Shown here: positions 22,740 to 34,573 of the stretch, piece by piece
How the letters are laid out: every line of letters starts with the position of its first letter
Position numbering within the stretch: the first letter of the stretch is position 1
Assembly (NCBI RefSeq): GCF_035222275.1
Contig: NW_026946359.1
Span: 1,426,001 to 1,490,000, forward strand
Length of the DNA: 64,000 bases
DNA from: Podospora bellae-mahoneyi
Lineage: Eukaryota > Ascomycota > Sordariomycetes > Sordariales > Podosporaceae
Reading direction: 5' to 3'
Notes under the pieces: model-generated
What the model was told of the DNA's origin: nothing
Databases searched by the model: none
Seen by the model: only the letters and a program-made list of their open reading frames with translations
Position numbers and translations under genes: made by a program

Positions 22740-24850
22740 AAGCTCACTCCATCTCAATCGACGAAATACCCGCCAATATCGGAGCGAACTTGCATGCCGC
22801 CCTTACACATGTCTGAGATCCCTTCTTTGAACGAATTCTCGGGATAGATGCAATCTGCATCAATCAAGAAGACTACAAGAAAAAGGGAAAATAAGTCCAA
22901 AGAATAGCCGAGATTTATAACATGGCCGATCGTGTGGTGGTATGGCTTGGAGAGCCGGACCATAACAGTGATGAGGCATTGGAAGAAATCCGTCGGGCCG
23001 CTGCTCAGGGGTGAAGTTGGTTCTATCTTCTCTGCTATATCTTGCTCCGAAAGTCCCCATTTAAACAACCCAAAGTGGGCCCATTCCACCTTCCCACAGT
23101 CGTTTTTCTCTTAACTTGTATTCACTCGGCAACTTGATCGTTATGTACCGCCTCCATAACGCAACGGATCGCCACGGCAAGCTCTTTGCATTGCTTGGCA
23201 TGTGCGCTGATGAGTTTCTGGGAGAAGAACGAATGCCAAATTACTAAGCCCCATGGGAGACTTTGCCGGGAAGTTGTGGTGAGATATCTATTTGGGACTC
23301 AGGCGACGGTGACCATTGTTACAGCAAAAGACATGGTGATCATTAGAAACAAGGGTATAATAATCGGCCAGCTGACATCTGTGGAAGATATGGTTGGTGC
23401 TGACAACAGGAAATTGGTGTTGATTGCTTGGTCGTCGATGAACAGCAGTAAACAGACAACGTCAAGATGGGTGGTACCACCGGCTACCACTGTTGTTGAG
23501 CCGGGGGACTGGCTATGCTCAATCGAAGGGGTCCAAAAACCTGTCATATTAAGGCTTCAGGGATATTATTTCCTTGTTATTATGAATACCACTCCCGATA
23601 ACTTTGACGCGCCCAGAGATCTTAGCTTGTAAAACTTGAATTTGCAACACGATTTTCTGATCGTCCGGAACTGGCGTCATACACCTGAGAAACTCAACAG
23701 ACACTCAAGAAGAAATTTCCAATTACGGCAAATACAGAGGCACGCAATCGCCGCCGTGCTAAATTCTAAGATGCCGTTCAGATCTTGACAGCGGTTGAGC
23801 CAGACGCGACGGTGGAACTTCAAGGATTATTGGGTTTCTGTGCCAGTAAATTTGGCAAAGAAGACCCTTAAACGTTATCAATGAATACATTTCTTGGAAA
23901 AAGGTGGCAAGCAAAGAAGATATTTGATGTTGCGGAAGCTGTGTTTCGAGATGTGGCACAGACAAGGGCACTAATACATGGTTCACGGCATCCAGACAGG
24001 TTGAAAAGCAGGGGAGATTTAATGGCCTGCTCTAAAGACGAGTTGGACTTGACCAACAAGGATCAAGCCTCTATTCAGAAAAACATGGAGCAAGGAAAAG
24101 ATATAAGATCGACTTGAGAACAGCTGTTTTGATCGAATCTATTTCTACCTTCGAGCCAACGGCCGAATACATCACGATAAGTGAGGAAACACTCGTTGAA
24201 AGCATGAATAAAAAGGCATATGACTTTCGACCTCCAACTCACTACACGGGAAAGACGCTACCGTCTCAATTTGGTTTGCAAGTTCTACAATTTCTGCTTG
24301 AGCAAAGCGGAGATCAATGCTTCATCACAGAGGAAATAATCATACGGGCAACTCGTTGGAGGAGCCCAGATTTGTTGAAACTTGTGCTCAACCATGAAGC
24401 TAGGGAGGTTAATCATGTGCCAAATCGTGCATTGTAGGCAGCTGCGAAGCATGATGACGGCCTGTTGGAAATATTCCTGAGCCGTCGACCACCGTTGCAA
24501 ATTTCCATCACAGAAGATCTCTTAGAGAGAGCTGCGTTCTGGCTTGTGGTTTGGGTCTTTGATGTTCTAGATAGTCGACCAACAGCCGTTGCTCCCATTA
24601 CAGCGACTGTTCTGCTGACAATCTATGATTCGACTCATGAATATTGGCTTGTTAAGGACTCCAACGAAGGGTACAAGGCAGACGCATATGGGATGGACAA
24701 AGTAAGGAGAGTGCGGCATATTCTGAGCGTCATTCAGCGTGCACGCCAAGGGGAGGTAGAGAGGGTTGTCAGAGGGCTTTCCAATATGAACCAGGGTCTG
24801 CAAGGAAGAGTAGTTCAGCTCCTGGCCCAAGTAGCGGACTGGAAACATAC
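22740..24850 (+). pseudogene. Decayed HET-domain protein with C-terminal HET-associated repeats
   Basis: The plus strand keeps the order of a large HET protein. About 22745-23015 encodes NLHAALTHV, then ILGIDAICINQEDY and VQRIAEIYNMADRVVVWLGE, all core HET blocks. About 23140-23640 matches the C-terminal part of such proteins (KLFALLGMCADE, then GDWLCSIEG and VILRLQGYYFLVIM). About 24110-24560 has repeat-like units of the form LQFLLEQSGDQCFITEEII, resembling the repeats found behind HET domains in Sordariales, and open sequence continues to about 24850. The reading is broken by several stops and frame changes, so no intact protein is predicted. At least some stops sit at C-to-T type positions, consistent with RIP. 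It ends tail-to-tail against the methyltransferase gene. Confidence 0.75.
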
Positions 24851-24854
24851 CTAC

Positions 24855-25634
24855 CTAGGTCTTCACAGCGCGCACAACAGCCAAAAAAGGATCCTTCAAG
24901 AAATCAGCCCAAAACTCCGGATCATCTTTCACACACTGCGCATTCTCCAGTGACATTTCCACAATCTTGGTCAACGCAGCATTCTCATACAGCTCCTTCG
25001 ACCCCCCATAGATAATCTCAAGCGAAGCAACCTCAAATTCGACCGGCTCAGGCTTGCAGTGCAAAACAGCCCAATACTTCACCCCTCCTTCAATCTCCTT
25101 GACCCAGCCCGTATGAGCCCCATACTTCCCCGTCTTGAACTCATGACTGAAGGGATTCGCATCTCTAATCCCGACCAAGATCCCCCCTGGCTTCAAATAG
25201 GCGCCAATATTGGCAAACATGCCCTCCAGAGTTGACCTCTTGTCGGCATGGCTGAAGATCCAGTTCGCCATGATGACATCGTACTTTTCTCGCAGTGGAT
25301 GGTTGTACTCAGACAAAGGCTTCGAGACATCAGCTTCAAAGAACCGGATCTTGCCCTCGCGGCCAAGGGACTCTTCAATGTTGGAAGCGATTTTGAGCAT
25401 CTCGGGGGAGATGTCGACAATGTCGACTGATTCCGCGCCGTAGTCGATGCATTCTCTGGCGTGGATACCACTGCCTCCACCGAGGTCTAGGACGTGAAGG
25501 CCGGTGAGATCGCCGGGGCCGAGGGCACGGGCGATGAGTTGGGCTTCGATGATGCCGGCTGGGGTTTGAGCGTAGCCGTCGTAGGCTGTTCCGACTTGCG
25601 CGTAAGAGGTTTTGGCTATGTCTTGCGAGGACAT
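24855..25634 (-). CDS. Class I SAM-dependent methyltransferase
   Basis: A 259-residue single-exon protein. The Rossmann SAM-binding motif HVLDLGGGSGIHARE lies near residues 47-61, followed by an acidic strand end VDIVDIS and the post-motifs RFFEADVS and DVIMANWIFSHAD. This is the general methyltransferase fold (UbiE/Methyltransf_25 type); the substrate cannot be read from sequence. The start MSSQDIAKTS at 25634 is chosen because fungal relatives begin shortly before a YDxYAQ block; an upstream in-frame ATG at 25712 would add 26 poorly conserved hydrophobic residues. It is convergent with the decayed HET gene, with only a few bases between them. Confidence 0.88.
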   Translation of the reverse strand: MSSQDIAKTSYAQVGTAYDGYAQTPAGIIEAQLIARALGPGDLTGLHVLDLGGGSGIHARECIDYGAESVDIVDISPEMLKIASNIEESLGREGKIRFFEADVSKPLSEYNHPLREKYDVIMANWIFSHADKRSTLEGMFANIGAYLKPGGILVGIRDANPFSHEFKTGKYGAHTGWVKEIEGGVKYWAVLHCKPEPVEFEVASLEIIYGGSKELYENAALTKIVEMSLENAQCVKDDPEFWADFLKDPFLAVVRAVKT

Positions 25635-28600
25635 TGTGGAGTGATGGGGAAGCTTGTGGGAAGCCGCTGTCAGAGCAAGTTTGATGATGAAGATGATTGA
25701 GTCTCTATGCAAGAACTTGGAATTTCAAGAACAAAAGCCCGGCACGTTCAACAACAGAGTCCCAAGGACTTATCTTGGGGAGCGTTGAACCCCTCTCTAA
25801 GACCCCCTATACCTTACTTTACCCGATAGAGACACAAATCACCTATGCACTTGTGATTGGGTGATAGAGCTGTCAATTTTGGAGAGAGGCTGCGACACCT
25901 CCACACTCCTACCCTCCTCTAATTGCAAGATTTCGGACTATTCTTCCATTACACCAACCAAGTGTTGCGGCTTGCGCATGCTCGGATCAATATTGAGCTT
26001 ATACTACTGTCGGGTTACACGACGGCTATGTTGTGATGGCTGACTAGACAGCCATGTAGATCTTTGCCCAATTTATCAGCAAGTTAAGATGCATCGGTTT
26101 GATATTTAGCTATCAGTACTGAAATCACAAACTATGAAAGAGCGTTTGACGAGGTAAGGCATGTGGCCCGTCGGCTAAGTATGTGCTGTTGGCAACATGA
26201 TGAGGAAGCAACCATGCCCTGGAAGTGCCAGCTATTTGTCTATTATGTGGTTGCCACATAACTCCCAGAGCAATACAAATACCATCTGCATCTAGTCCTC
26301 CGAATTGCCGCAGAATAGAATACTGATCCACACAACACATGAACTGGCAGATTGGCATTATGCTTCTAATTCCTCTGCACACACTCGCATATGAGTTTGT
26401 TTCATTCAAGCCAGCTCAACAAGTTTCAGCTCATGGCATCGCCTTGAAAACAGGTAGCGAACATCAAGCCCGACAGAACGGCACCACTGATCCAGATCGT
26501 GCATCACCCAAGATCAATGCAAGTAGCAACTGGGCCTGAAATAGTACCCGGTCATCTCCCTTCGCTCTCGCCTCTGGCGACCCTTGCTCCTGAAACTTTT
26601 TCAAATCCTGAGCTGCCCCTTTTTTTTTTTTTTTTTTTTAGCTCTCGTTATCCCGAACACGAAGCTAGCTGTCCGCTCAACGCAAAGGACCTTTATCTGG
26701 ACTTTTCTTAAATGACTTGCAACTATGACTACCTCCCCATATATTATGTAAGATAAGTCACCTAACTACCAACTTAATTTAGCTAAAGCTAATACTATCC
26801 ACTAAGCCCCATCGGGCACTAGACCTCGATTTTATACTTTAAGCATGAAATCTACTACGCAAGGCATACTTTTAAATCAAAAGCACGACATTCCTATATA
26901 ATTATTTAAACAGTAATATATATCGAAGCTTTTTTTACTTTTTAAAAAGCCTATTACGCTTATATATATTTTAATAGTTTATAGAGTAGGTAAGCCCCAA
27001 TTGATTAATCATTAATGTATACGCGCTTGAGTACTTTGTGCAATCCAATTAGTTATTTAATTAATTAAATTGATTGCTAGGTGCGGGTAGGGTAGCCTGT
27101 GCGGCCGGTGGTGAGGTGGTCTGAGTTGCAAGTCATTCTAAGCAAATCCCTTTATCTCACCTGTTTTATCGCCCAGCATAAAGCTCTATTTCATCAAAGA
27201 TATGGTATCCGTATTAAAAAGCCGCATCCTGAACACAATTTCGGGTGCGAACCAGAAATATTATGTTGGTGGTGTTCTTGGGGCCAAGCGATGCAACCCT
27301 TATGTCAAGGAAATGCTCCGCGGGGCGGGCGGAATAAATTGTCCAGCGAGCCGGTGGGTGCCAAGGGTTGCATTTCTTTCAACCTCTTGCAAGTCGCACC
27401 GGGTTTTGCTTTAAGCGACCGCCGAACTCTTCTCACCACATCTACGAAAAAATATATGATGTAGTATCGAGTGGTCTGCTAGAATGAGATCCTCGATAGG
27501 GAAATCGAGGGTTTCTGGTCAGAAGAAGGATTCCATCCTGAGATCTCCCCCGAGATTCGCTGACACGATCAATGGCACCTTGGCCAAGCAGGGGGGCAGA
27601 CAGTCGAAGAGATTTAGGGCTTATCCCAACCGAGCTATCACATCTTGGGTTAGACTGAGGTTTTGTGAACGAAACACAAGTCGAAGCGCTTACGATGCCT
27701 GCACGCCCTGCCCTCCCACGAACCTCTCAGCTCTGTCGGCAGCAGCATCCGTTGTTGCCTTCGTTAGGCTTGCGAGGTGAGGAGGTGTGTGGCTGTCGGC
27801 AAAGTCGTATCCGTACTTGCAGCCAGATGTTTCGGCCCTTTCAGGCTTTATGTAAGACCAAGTTTTGGCGAGAACCTCGTCATCATTTCTGCTGTCAAGA
27901 GATGGATGTTGTCTGGTGGTTGCTTCTTTCTTCACTATCGTTGAACCACGCTGTTGGGAAGGATTTTCTTCTCCCAAGAGCTGCACGGCACTGCTATGTC
28001 CCTGAAAATCGACAGCAACCCCTGTGCCACCCACTCACAGTGTGTCCGGCAGACGAGATCGATCTTCATGCTGAATGAGGGCTGTAAGATGCCGACCTCT
28101 AGCTGGTTAAAGCTCAGGGGGGAACGCAAACTATGATTGCCCTGTGCTAGAGTTGCCACACATCTGGTTTGGTGATCAACCCCCCCTTTGGCTCTCATCA
28201 TTGCATTTCTCGAACACGATGAAAGCTGGAAGGATTGCTAGAAACTTGTAAAACGGCGACCTTCTAAAAACGATCAAGATTTTGCTACGGACGCACAGAC
28301 TGGCACTGACTCTGTATGTATGTATGTACTGTGATGAGCATTGTGAAGACCAACAAGATTTCGAGGTTGAGAAGAACGCGTTTCTTCAGCTTCTTTGGAG
28401 TTGAGGGCCGAGATGGTCGGTGGGCCCCGTCCCGTGTGCACAGACAATAGCGGAGAAGAGTAAGAGAAACGTCGCAGGGCCCGGTTTGGCTTAGCGTGTG
28501 GCTTTCCACTTGTTTTCTTTTTCCTGACTGGCTGGGCCTGCGGAGATTGCACATCATTTCCATTTTTCTTCAACGGCCAAATATCACACTGCTCAACAAG

Positions 28601-29672
28601 AGATCTGTGGGGTGTTCGTGGCGCGCATTAGGGAGACAGGGGCCACGAACCATGGAACACCATTCCCTGCTCTTCTGAGCTTCTGCTTCTGGCTCTGCTC
28701 ACCACCAATCACACGATGGCCGCCATCTCGGATCCAAACTCATGGCTGGAGGACGCAGCTGGTAGCACTGCAAGAGGGAAGACCGTTTACGCACTACCGA
28801 GCCGTGTCCCAGATCCAGGAACAGCGCATGACTGGGAATGATGTGAGTCGGATACCTTTGGGAGGACGGAGTGTTTTTATAACACTGATAGATACACCAA
28901 ACTAAGACTGTACGCTAGCAGATCACTACCTCGACCTCTCAAAGAGATTGTCAGGTGCCAAAAGTGGAAACACAGCCGGACCTCTTTCCAGGTCTGATAC
29001 CTGCTGGATGCTCAGTCCCGCCGCCCCGGCTTGACTTGCATTGGGGTGAGAGGGACTCTGCAAAGAAAACCTGGGAAGCCCCCTCCGGATAAACTCGAGA
29101 TCCCCGGAAATCGAGCTACTGATGCAGCCACCAGTGACGGAGCTCGCCCGCCGAGCATTGCGGCACTAGAGCGGAATCGAAGGCCTAGGCGATGCTACTC
29201 CTAGCGTAGCAGAATACCAGTTGCCATGAAATCAGAGCTCCTAGGGGGACAACCTAGACATGGGGTTATCGACGAGGGTGAATCCCAGGAGATCTGAGCG
29301 TGCAGAACGTTCGGGCCAATGTAAGAACCCGGGGAACACTCCAACAAGTTGAGAACCCAAACGGCTGTGACTTATATCGCTCAGGACGCAATACTTGCAG
29401 AGAACACAACCCCTTCCCTTCCTTCTGCCGTTCATCTTGCATCATGCCGTGTACCAACGGCACACACCACACTCACTGACCCTGACCGACTCTAGAGGTC
29501 CGTGGTTTCCCCCATAAGCGACGCCGGTCCGTCACGGTATATCATGGTAGTCTGCTCCCGCCGATAGCTTCCGCTGTGGACCTTCCCGTCAGGTCGTCTT
29601 GATCGTATCAGCGATCACCCTCGACTCGGCATTTCGTTCTTTCACCAGACTACATCACCACACACATACAAG
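25635..29672. other. 4 kb gene-poor interval
   Basis: No gene is confidently supported. It contains the AT-rich island at 26620-27080. Two weak candidates remain. On the minus strand 27690-28034 is a 114-residue frame without domains. On the plus strand an open frame ending about 28851 can be joined through a plausible GTGAGT...GCTAGCAG intron to a further open frame reaching about 29092, but it lacks an ATG start. Neither is annotated as a gene. A tetranucleotide TGTA run lies near 28313-28326. Confidence 0.45.
26620..27080. repeat. AT-rich island, probably a RIP-degraded repeat relic
   Basis: A run of about 20 T at 26620-26639 is followed, after some mixed sequence, by roughly 400 bases very rich in A and T, with many TATATA, TTAATTAA and TTTAAA tracts and very few CpG. 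The flanking DNA is of normal composition. This is what RIP leaves from a transposon copy in Pezizomycotina. The T run could be the poly(A) tail of a minus-strand retroelement, but no coding remnant, terminal repeat or target duplication could be recognised, so no family is assigned. Confidence 0.5.
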
Positions 29673-31052
29673 ATGTCGGATACCTTTACACCACCACAGG
29701 GTCTAGCACCCGAGATGTATGAATCGCGGGCCGGGGTTGTCATCGCCGTCGTGGCAGTTTGCTTGACGACGGCCACAACTGCCGTAGGGTTGCGGTCCTA
29801 TTCCCGTGCGACACTGATTCGTCAATTCGGGATGGACGATTGGGCTGCTATTGTAGCCCTTCTTTTGGCGATGGGCAGTGGGATCATGGTCGCTTCAAGT
29901 ACGTGGGCAGATGTCCGGTTCAAGCCAACATACCTGACTGACCATCATCTTCTTAGATACAATTTATGGACATGGCAAACACATCGCGGTCGTGGACGGG
30001 TCTCAGCTGTGGAAATATTTTAGGGTATGTCTGCTCCAAGCCATATTACCTACTTTGGGTAGCAACATGTTCTAACCAACCTTGATAGACATTCTACACC
30101 TCCATCGTCCTCTATAACGGGTCATTGACAGCTATCAAAATCACCTTCCTCCTCCAATACTGGCGCATTCTGGGGACACCACAGATGAGAAAGGTGGTGA
30201 TGTTTGCTGGAATCATTGTTGCCTTGTGGTCCATCTCCCAACTACTCGTCGTCATCTTCACCTGCACGCCCATCGAGAGGTTTTGGCTGCCAGAAACGCC
30301 GGGAACTTGCATTCCCAACCTGCCTTTCTGGTATATCAACGCGGCCGGCAACATTGTTACCGATGTTATCGTTTTTGTCGTTCCCTTGCCAGCTCTTAGC
30401 AAGCTGAACCTGAAGAAGAACCAAAAGGTCGCATTGATCGGTATCTTTTGCTTGGGTTTCTTTGTGAGTCCCTCTCTCGTCTCACCGCTCTTCTCACATT
30501 TTGCTGACCTTTTGGCCACAGACCTGCGCCATCTCCGTTATCCGCATCCAGTACCTCCGCCTCAGCGAGGATGTCACATGGGACAACGTCGCCTCCTCAT
30601 GCTGGTCCGTCGGTGAGCTCTGCTCCGGCATCACCTGTGCCTGCCTCCCTACTCTCCGCCCTCTCGTCGCCAAGATCTTTCCCTCTATGAACTCGAGCAA
30701 CGACAGCTACGGCAGCTATCAAAAGTCCTCCGGCCGTGATGGGACGGCCCCAAGCAAGAGCAAGAGATCCCGCAACGAGACAGGGAGCACGAGGAGCATC
30801 ATCTACCCCGAGGATGTGGAGCTCCAGAGCGATGACAGGTCAGACAAGGAGGTCAGGGTGGACAGGGTGGAGGACCACGCGCAGTATGGGGATGCGGTGG
30901 GCAAGCTCAAGCTGGGTCTCAAGCCTTCGGTCACTACGGAGATCAAGGTCGGGACACCTGGGCCGACTTCTTCGAGACCGGTACCGAGTTCGCAGTGGGG
31001 TAGGGGGATTGAGGTGAAGCATGATTTGGTTGTTACCAAGGAGGGGTTCTAA
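29673..31052 (+). CDS. Rhodopsin-domain fungal integral membrane protein (SAT4/Pth11-like family)
   Basis: A seven-helix type fungal membrane protein of the abundant rhodopsin-like domain family, whose members are mostly of unknown function. Proposed exons are 29673-29898, 29957-30024, 30089-30463 and 30522-31052, with three short GT-AG introns, giving 399 residues. Helices are visible as VVIAVVAVCLTTATTAVGL, AIVALLLAMGSGIMVAS, MFAGIIVALWSISQLLVVIF and IVTDVIVFVVPLPAL. Family landmarks are the MDDWAA block after helix 1, CTPIERFW, the PLPALSKLNLKKNQK loop, and WSVGELCSGITCACLPTLRP near the last helix. The cytoplasmic tail is long, charged and Ser-rich. It converges on the MFS gene with about 720 bases between. 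Confidence 0.93.
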
Positions 31053-31773
31053 GTTTCCTTTGTTTTGTTGTTGTTCTTGTACAAAAAAGGTTTTGCTCTG
31101 GTAATAGATGGATGGGATATGTTAGGAACGAGGATTATACCCGGTGGGCTGTGTCAAAGTACACGATGGACCAGTTACGAAATGTAAAAAAGTAAAATGA
31201 AAAAAAAAACAACATTTCAGAATACCATCACACTGATAGTGGTAGTTAACCGGTGTAGTTGGTGTTGTAAGCGAACCGTGCCGCTCCCGTTCCCAACAAC
31301 ATTAGCCACATCGGCTTGGAGTGACGCTATTGGGGCGAGTATAGATAGAGTGGCATCCTTCCCGTGGGCCTGTGCCGCAGTTTATTGTGACCCGGTACAC
31401 GGTCTTGGTGTCGTACTGTGTGGTAGGTCGCTTAGGTAGGTATTCAGGATGGTGTATAGAAACACGAAAAGGTCAAAGCGGCACTCTCATTTATTTCACA
31501 CGTCATCTAACTCTCCAGAGGTTCCTTCAAAGCCGAAGCACCTAGACCATCGGGAAAGGACCGACTCAAGCTATGAAGTCACTGCCCCTCTAGTCATACA
31601 CAACAGAGTCAAAATCTAGGCCACCGATCCTCTACAACATCCACTAGAGCCACACACTGCACAGCCTTTTTTTTTTTTTAGTCATATCATCATTTTCCAT
31701 TCATCTATAATCGGGCATCTCGCAAAATCCAGACTAGGGTATCGCTCATTCAAAACCATTACTCTCCCCCGAT
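31053..31773. other. Interval between convergent genes
   Basis: About 720 bases between the stop codons of the rhodopsin-like gene and the MFS transporter. It contains an A-rich run near 31190-31210 and a T run near 31667-31679. It should hold both 3' ends; no gene is seen. Confidence 0.55.
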
Positions 31774-33620
31774 CTAGTACTTGTACCTATCCTCTCCCTC
31801 CCTCTTCTGAAACTTATTCAACAACCAATACTGCGCATTTGCCACCATCGACATGAAAAGCGAAGCTGAGCAAAGCGCAACAATAATCGTCCACCCAGTC
31901 CTATAAACAGGCGCATCATGCGCCTGGAAGATTTGCGAGCCAGCAATACCAGCAATGTTCGCGCCCATGACAAAGATAGCCATAGTGATGGAGCGCTCGC
32001 CGGCAGATCTGGCGTTGAGGGAGAGCCAAGCTCCGTTGACGGCGTCTGAATCATATCTGTCAGTGATATCGACTGGAAATGAGATGGGGGGGTAACATAC
32101 GCCAATTGGCCATAAAAGCAGTAGCCATAGTCAAGAAACCGAACCGGAGGTCTCTATTAGGGGAGGTGATCAGGAGGCGGTTTCCAAGCTGGAAGACCCA
32201 GAGACCCAAGACACCAAGGAACACCATCAGCCCTCTCTTGCTGTACTTATCCGCGAGCCAGCCCCAGAGGAGGTTGAGGACCAAGAGAATCCATGCGCCG
32301 ATTGTCATCATGGCGTTGGACTGCAGTCTGCCGTAGCCGAAGCCGATGACGAGGGTGGGGGCATAGGCACCCAGGGCATGAGCGGAAGCCATTCCGAGGA
32401 TGGTGGTGAGGAAGTGAGGGAGGATGCGCCAGTTGGTGAACTGTTGTTTTTGGTTAGTCTTGGTTGCTGGCCCAAGTGAGATTGGCCGGACTTACAGTAT
32501 CCTTCACTTCACCCCAGCTGACATTTTGTCTAGGCTGGAGCTTGGACGGGTCGTCCTTGAAGACGCGTGCTTGCAGAATCGCAGACTCTCTCTCGGTGAA
32601 ATAGCGGAAGCTCTTGCCTGCGATCAAGGATCTTGGGTTGGCAGGGGACTGGGGGAAGAAGGCGATGAAGATCAGGCCAACGACAATGGTAAAGAGGCCT
32701 TCGAGAAGGAACAGCCATTGCCACCCAGAGAGACCGGCAATACCTCTCATGTGCAAACTGTTGATAAGGTCAGAAAAGTTTCAAATAAGACGGTCAACGT
32801 GCAAAACATACATTCCATAAGCAATGAGACCTGAGCAAGCGCCGGCAAAGAGGTTGCCGAGGAAGTAGTAGGAGAACCGCCTCGAAATCTCACTGCGCTT
32901 GTACCACCGGGTCATGGTATAAAGACCGGCAGGAATAAAACCAGCTTCACAGAGACTGTGATATCAAGATTAGTCTCTCTTTCAATGTGGCATATCCCGA
33001 GGTAGCAGGGACATACCCAAGAAGCAATCTGGTCGTCAGATATGGCCCCAAGCCCTTCCCCTTGATAAAGGCTTGAAAAGTAGCGACTGCACCCCAGGCA
33101 AGAATCTGGCAGCCAATCCATAGGGTTGGGCCAACACGATACAGGATGATGTTGCTGGGAATCTATGACTTGTTGGTCTGAAGCTCAGACATATGGTTGA
33201 TGGTGACCTACTTCGAGAAGCACGATGCCTGTAGACAGCAGCTGCTGGCCGATGTTGAACTGAAACTGTGTGATTCCCACTTCTTGCATGAAAAAATCCG
33301 TCATGGCATTGCCGCTTGATTAAACGTTTTTTAGTCATGGTGATAGAAATAAGGGCATGATGGCTCAACTTACATGTTTCCGCGATCTATTTGGAGGGCA
33401 AAGAAACCAAGGATCAAGAGAGGCATGATGAGAAAGTCAACCCTGAAAGAGTCGAGTCAACAATGGTTCATGATGTCAGTTCAAGGACATGGAAAGCGTA
33501 CCTTCGAAGCAGTGCCTTCTCCTCTTCCTCTGTCCAGGTGATTTCTTGTCCATCGTCGTCGGTGAAGCTCTGGCTCACACTACTCGCTGTAACCTTCTCA
33601 AGTTGCTTTTCGTCGGCCAT
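31774..33620 (-). CDS. MFS transporter, anion:cation symporter family (Dal5/Tna1-like)
   Basis: Twelve-helix plasma-membrane permease of the allantoate/nicotinate/vitamin type. Eight exons are proposed on the minus strand: 33620-33502, 33442-33374, 33314-33212, 33162-33017, 32955-32812, 32757-32496, 32440-32101 and 32045-31774. The sum is 1455 coding bases, 484 residues, with phase consistent at every junction. Family signs are RRVDFLIMPLLILGFFALQ (first helix), DRGNIGNAM, TRLLLGLCEAGFIPAG, a WRFLF-like LSGWQWLFLLEG and FFPQSP, then LADKYSKRG between helices 7-9. The start at 33620 follows from the Glu-rich cytoplasmic leader. It is divergent from the TauD-type gene, suggesting shared regulation and uptake of that enzyme's substrate; the actual substrate is inferred, not shown. 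Confidence 0.93.
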
Positions 33621-34573
33621 TTTGGCGTCGAATGGGTATCACAAACAAAATCAAACAAAAAATGAGACAGTTAGCGCAAAGGAAAACGCTGAGCACTTGA
33701 AAAGGCGCCGAGGAAAGTGATGATCGACTTCTTGCATGCAACGCAACGTCTTGCTACCTATCTATACTCCAAATATGAGTCCATGGCCCAACCGATTCGA
33801 CATGGGGTTCAAGTTCGATGGAGCATTCTTTTTCACTAAAACTTAGGTAACGTCCTCGGCTTTCCTCATGCGCCTAACTTGTTAGCATCTTGAATTTCAG
33901 TGAACTGGAAACACAAAACCGAGCCATTGCAACGATATCGACCCTGTAATTGAATTCACATGTGGTAAGAAAGCGGTGGTGCAGGCGTGGTGCAGCAAAT
34001 GTGCAGGGGTTTGCGCCAGTTTGGCGTGCTTGATGCCATTGACACGGAGAGGCACGTCATCTGTCACCATCGTGGGTTTCCACCTTCGTTCTCTTGGTAT
34101 AACACCAAAACCCCCTCGCTCGGTATACACTCCCGTAACGGCACCGGCCTAGTGCTGCATCATGCATACAAACGGTGTGGGATTGGTTCGGCGTCTGATA
34201 ATGCCATTTGATGCCTGCATCGTCTCATGGCTCTCTGTCGTCGGCGTTGGGTGACTGAAGGCCTGGACCAGCAGATTGGGACGGCATTTGAATGGCACTC
34301 CAAGCCATCATGGAAACCTCGGATTTAAGCGGGCATAATATCGTGATAGCAAAGGATGTCCAAAAGTTGCATCATGGGAGAGTACCGAAAAGCTGGGTGT
34401 TTGAGACGATATTTGAAGGGCGAGATGCGTCGTTGGGCATGTTGGAGTGAATGAAGACTGGAGAGCTGAACTGACTTGAGCTGAAGACGACCCCGATCCA
34501 AGACTCTAGAACGCACCTTCCTGACCAAAGATATCCACAGTCCACATCAAACTGGGAAGTTTCGGCCGCAAAC
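33621..34573. other. Shared promoter region, MFS / TauD pair
   Basis: About 950 bases between two divergent start codons. No supported gene lies inside. It probably drives both genes. No specific operator could be named. Confidence 0.5.

Noticed and set aside
27480-27520. Short inverted repeat (CCTCGAT ... ATCGAGG) as a transposon end
   Set aside because: Arms are only about seven bases, with no second copy or element body; chance is likely.
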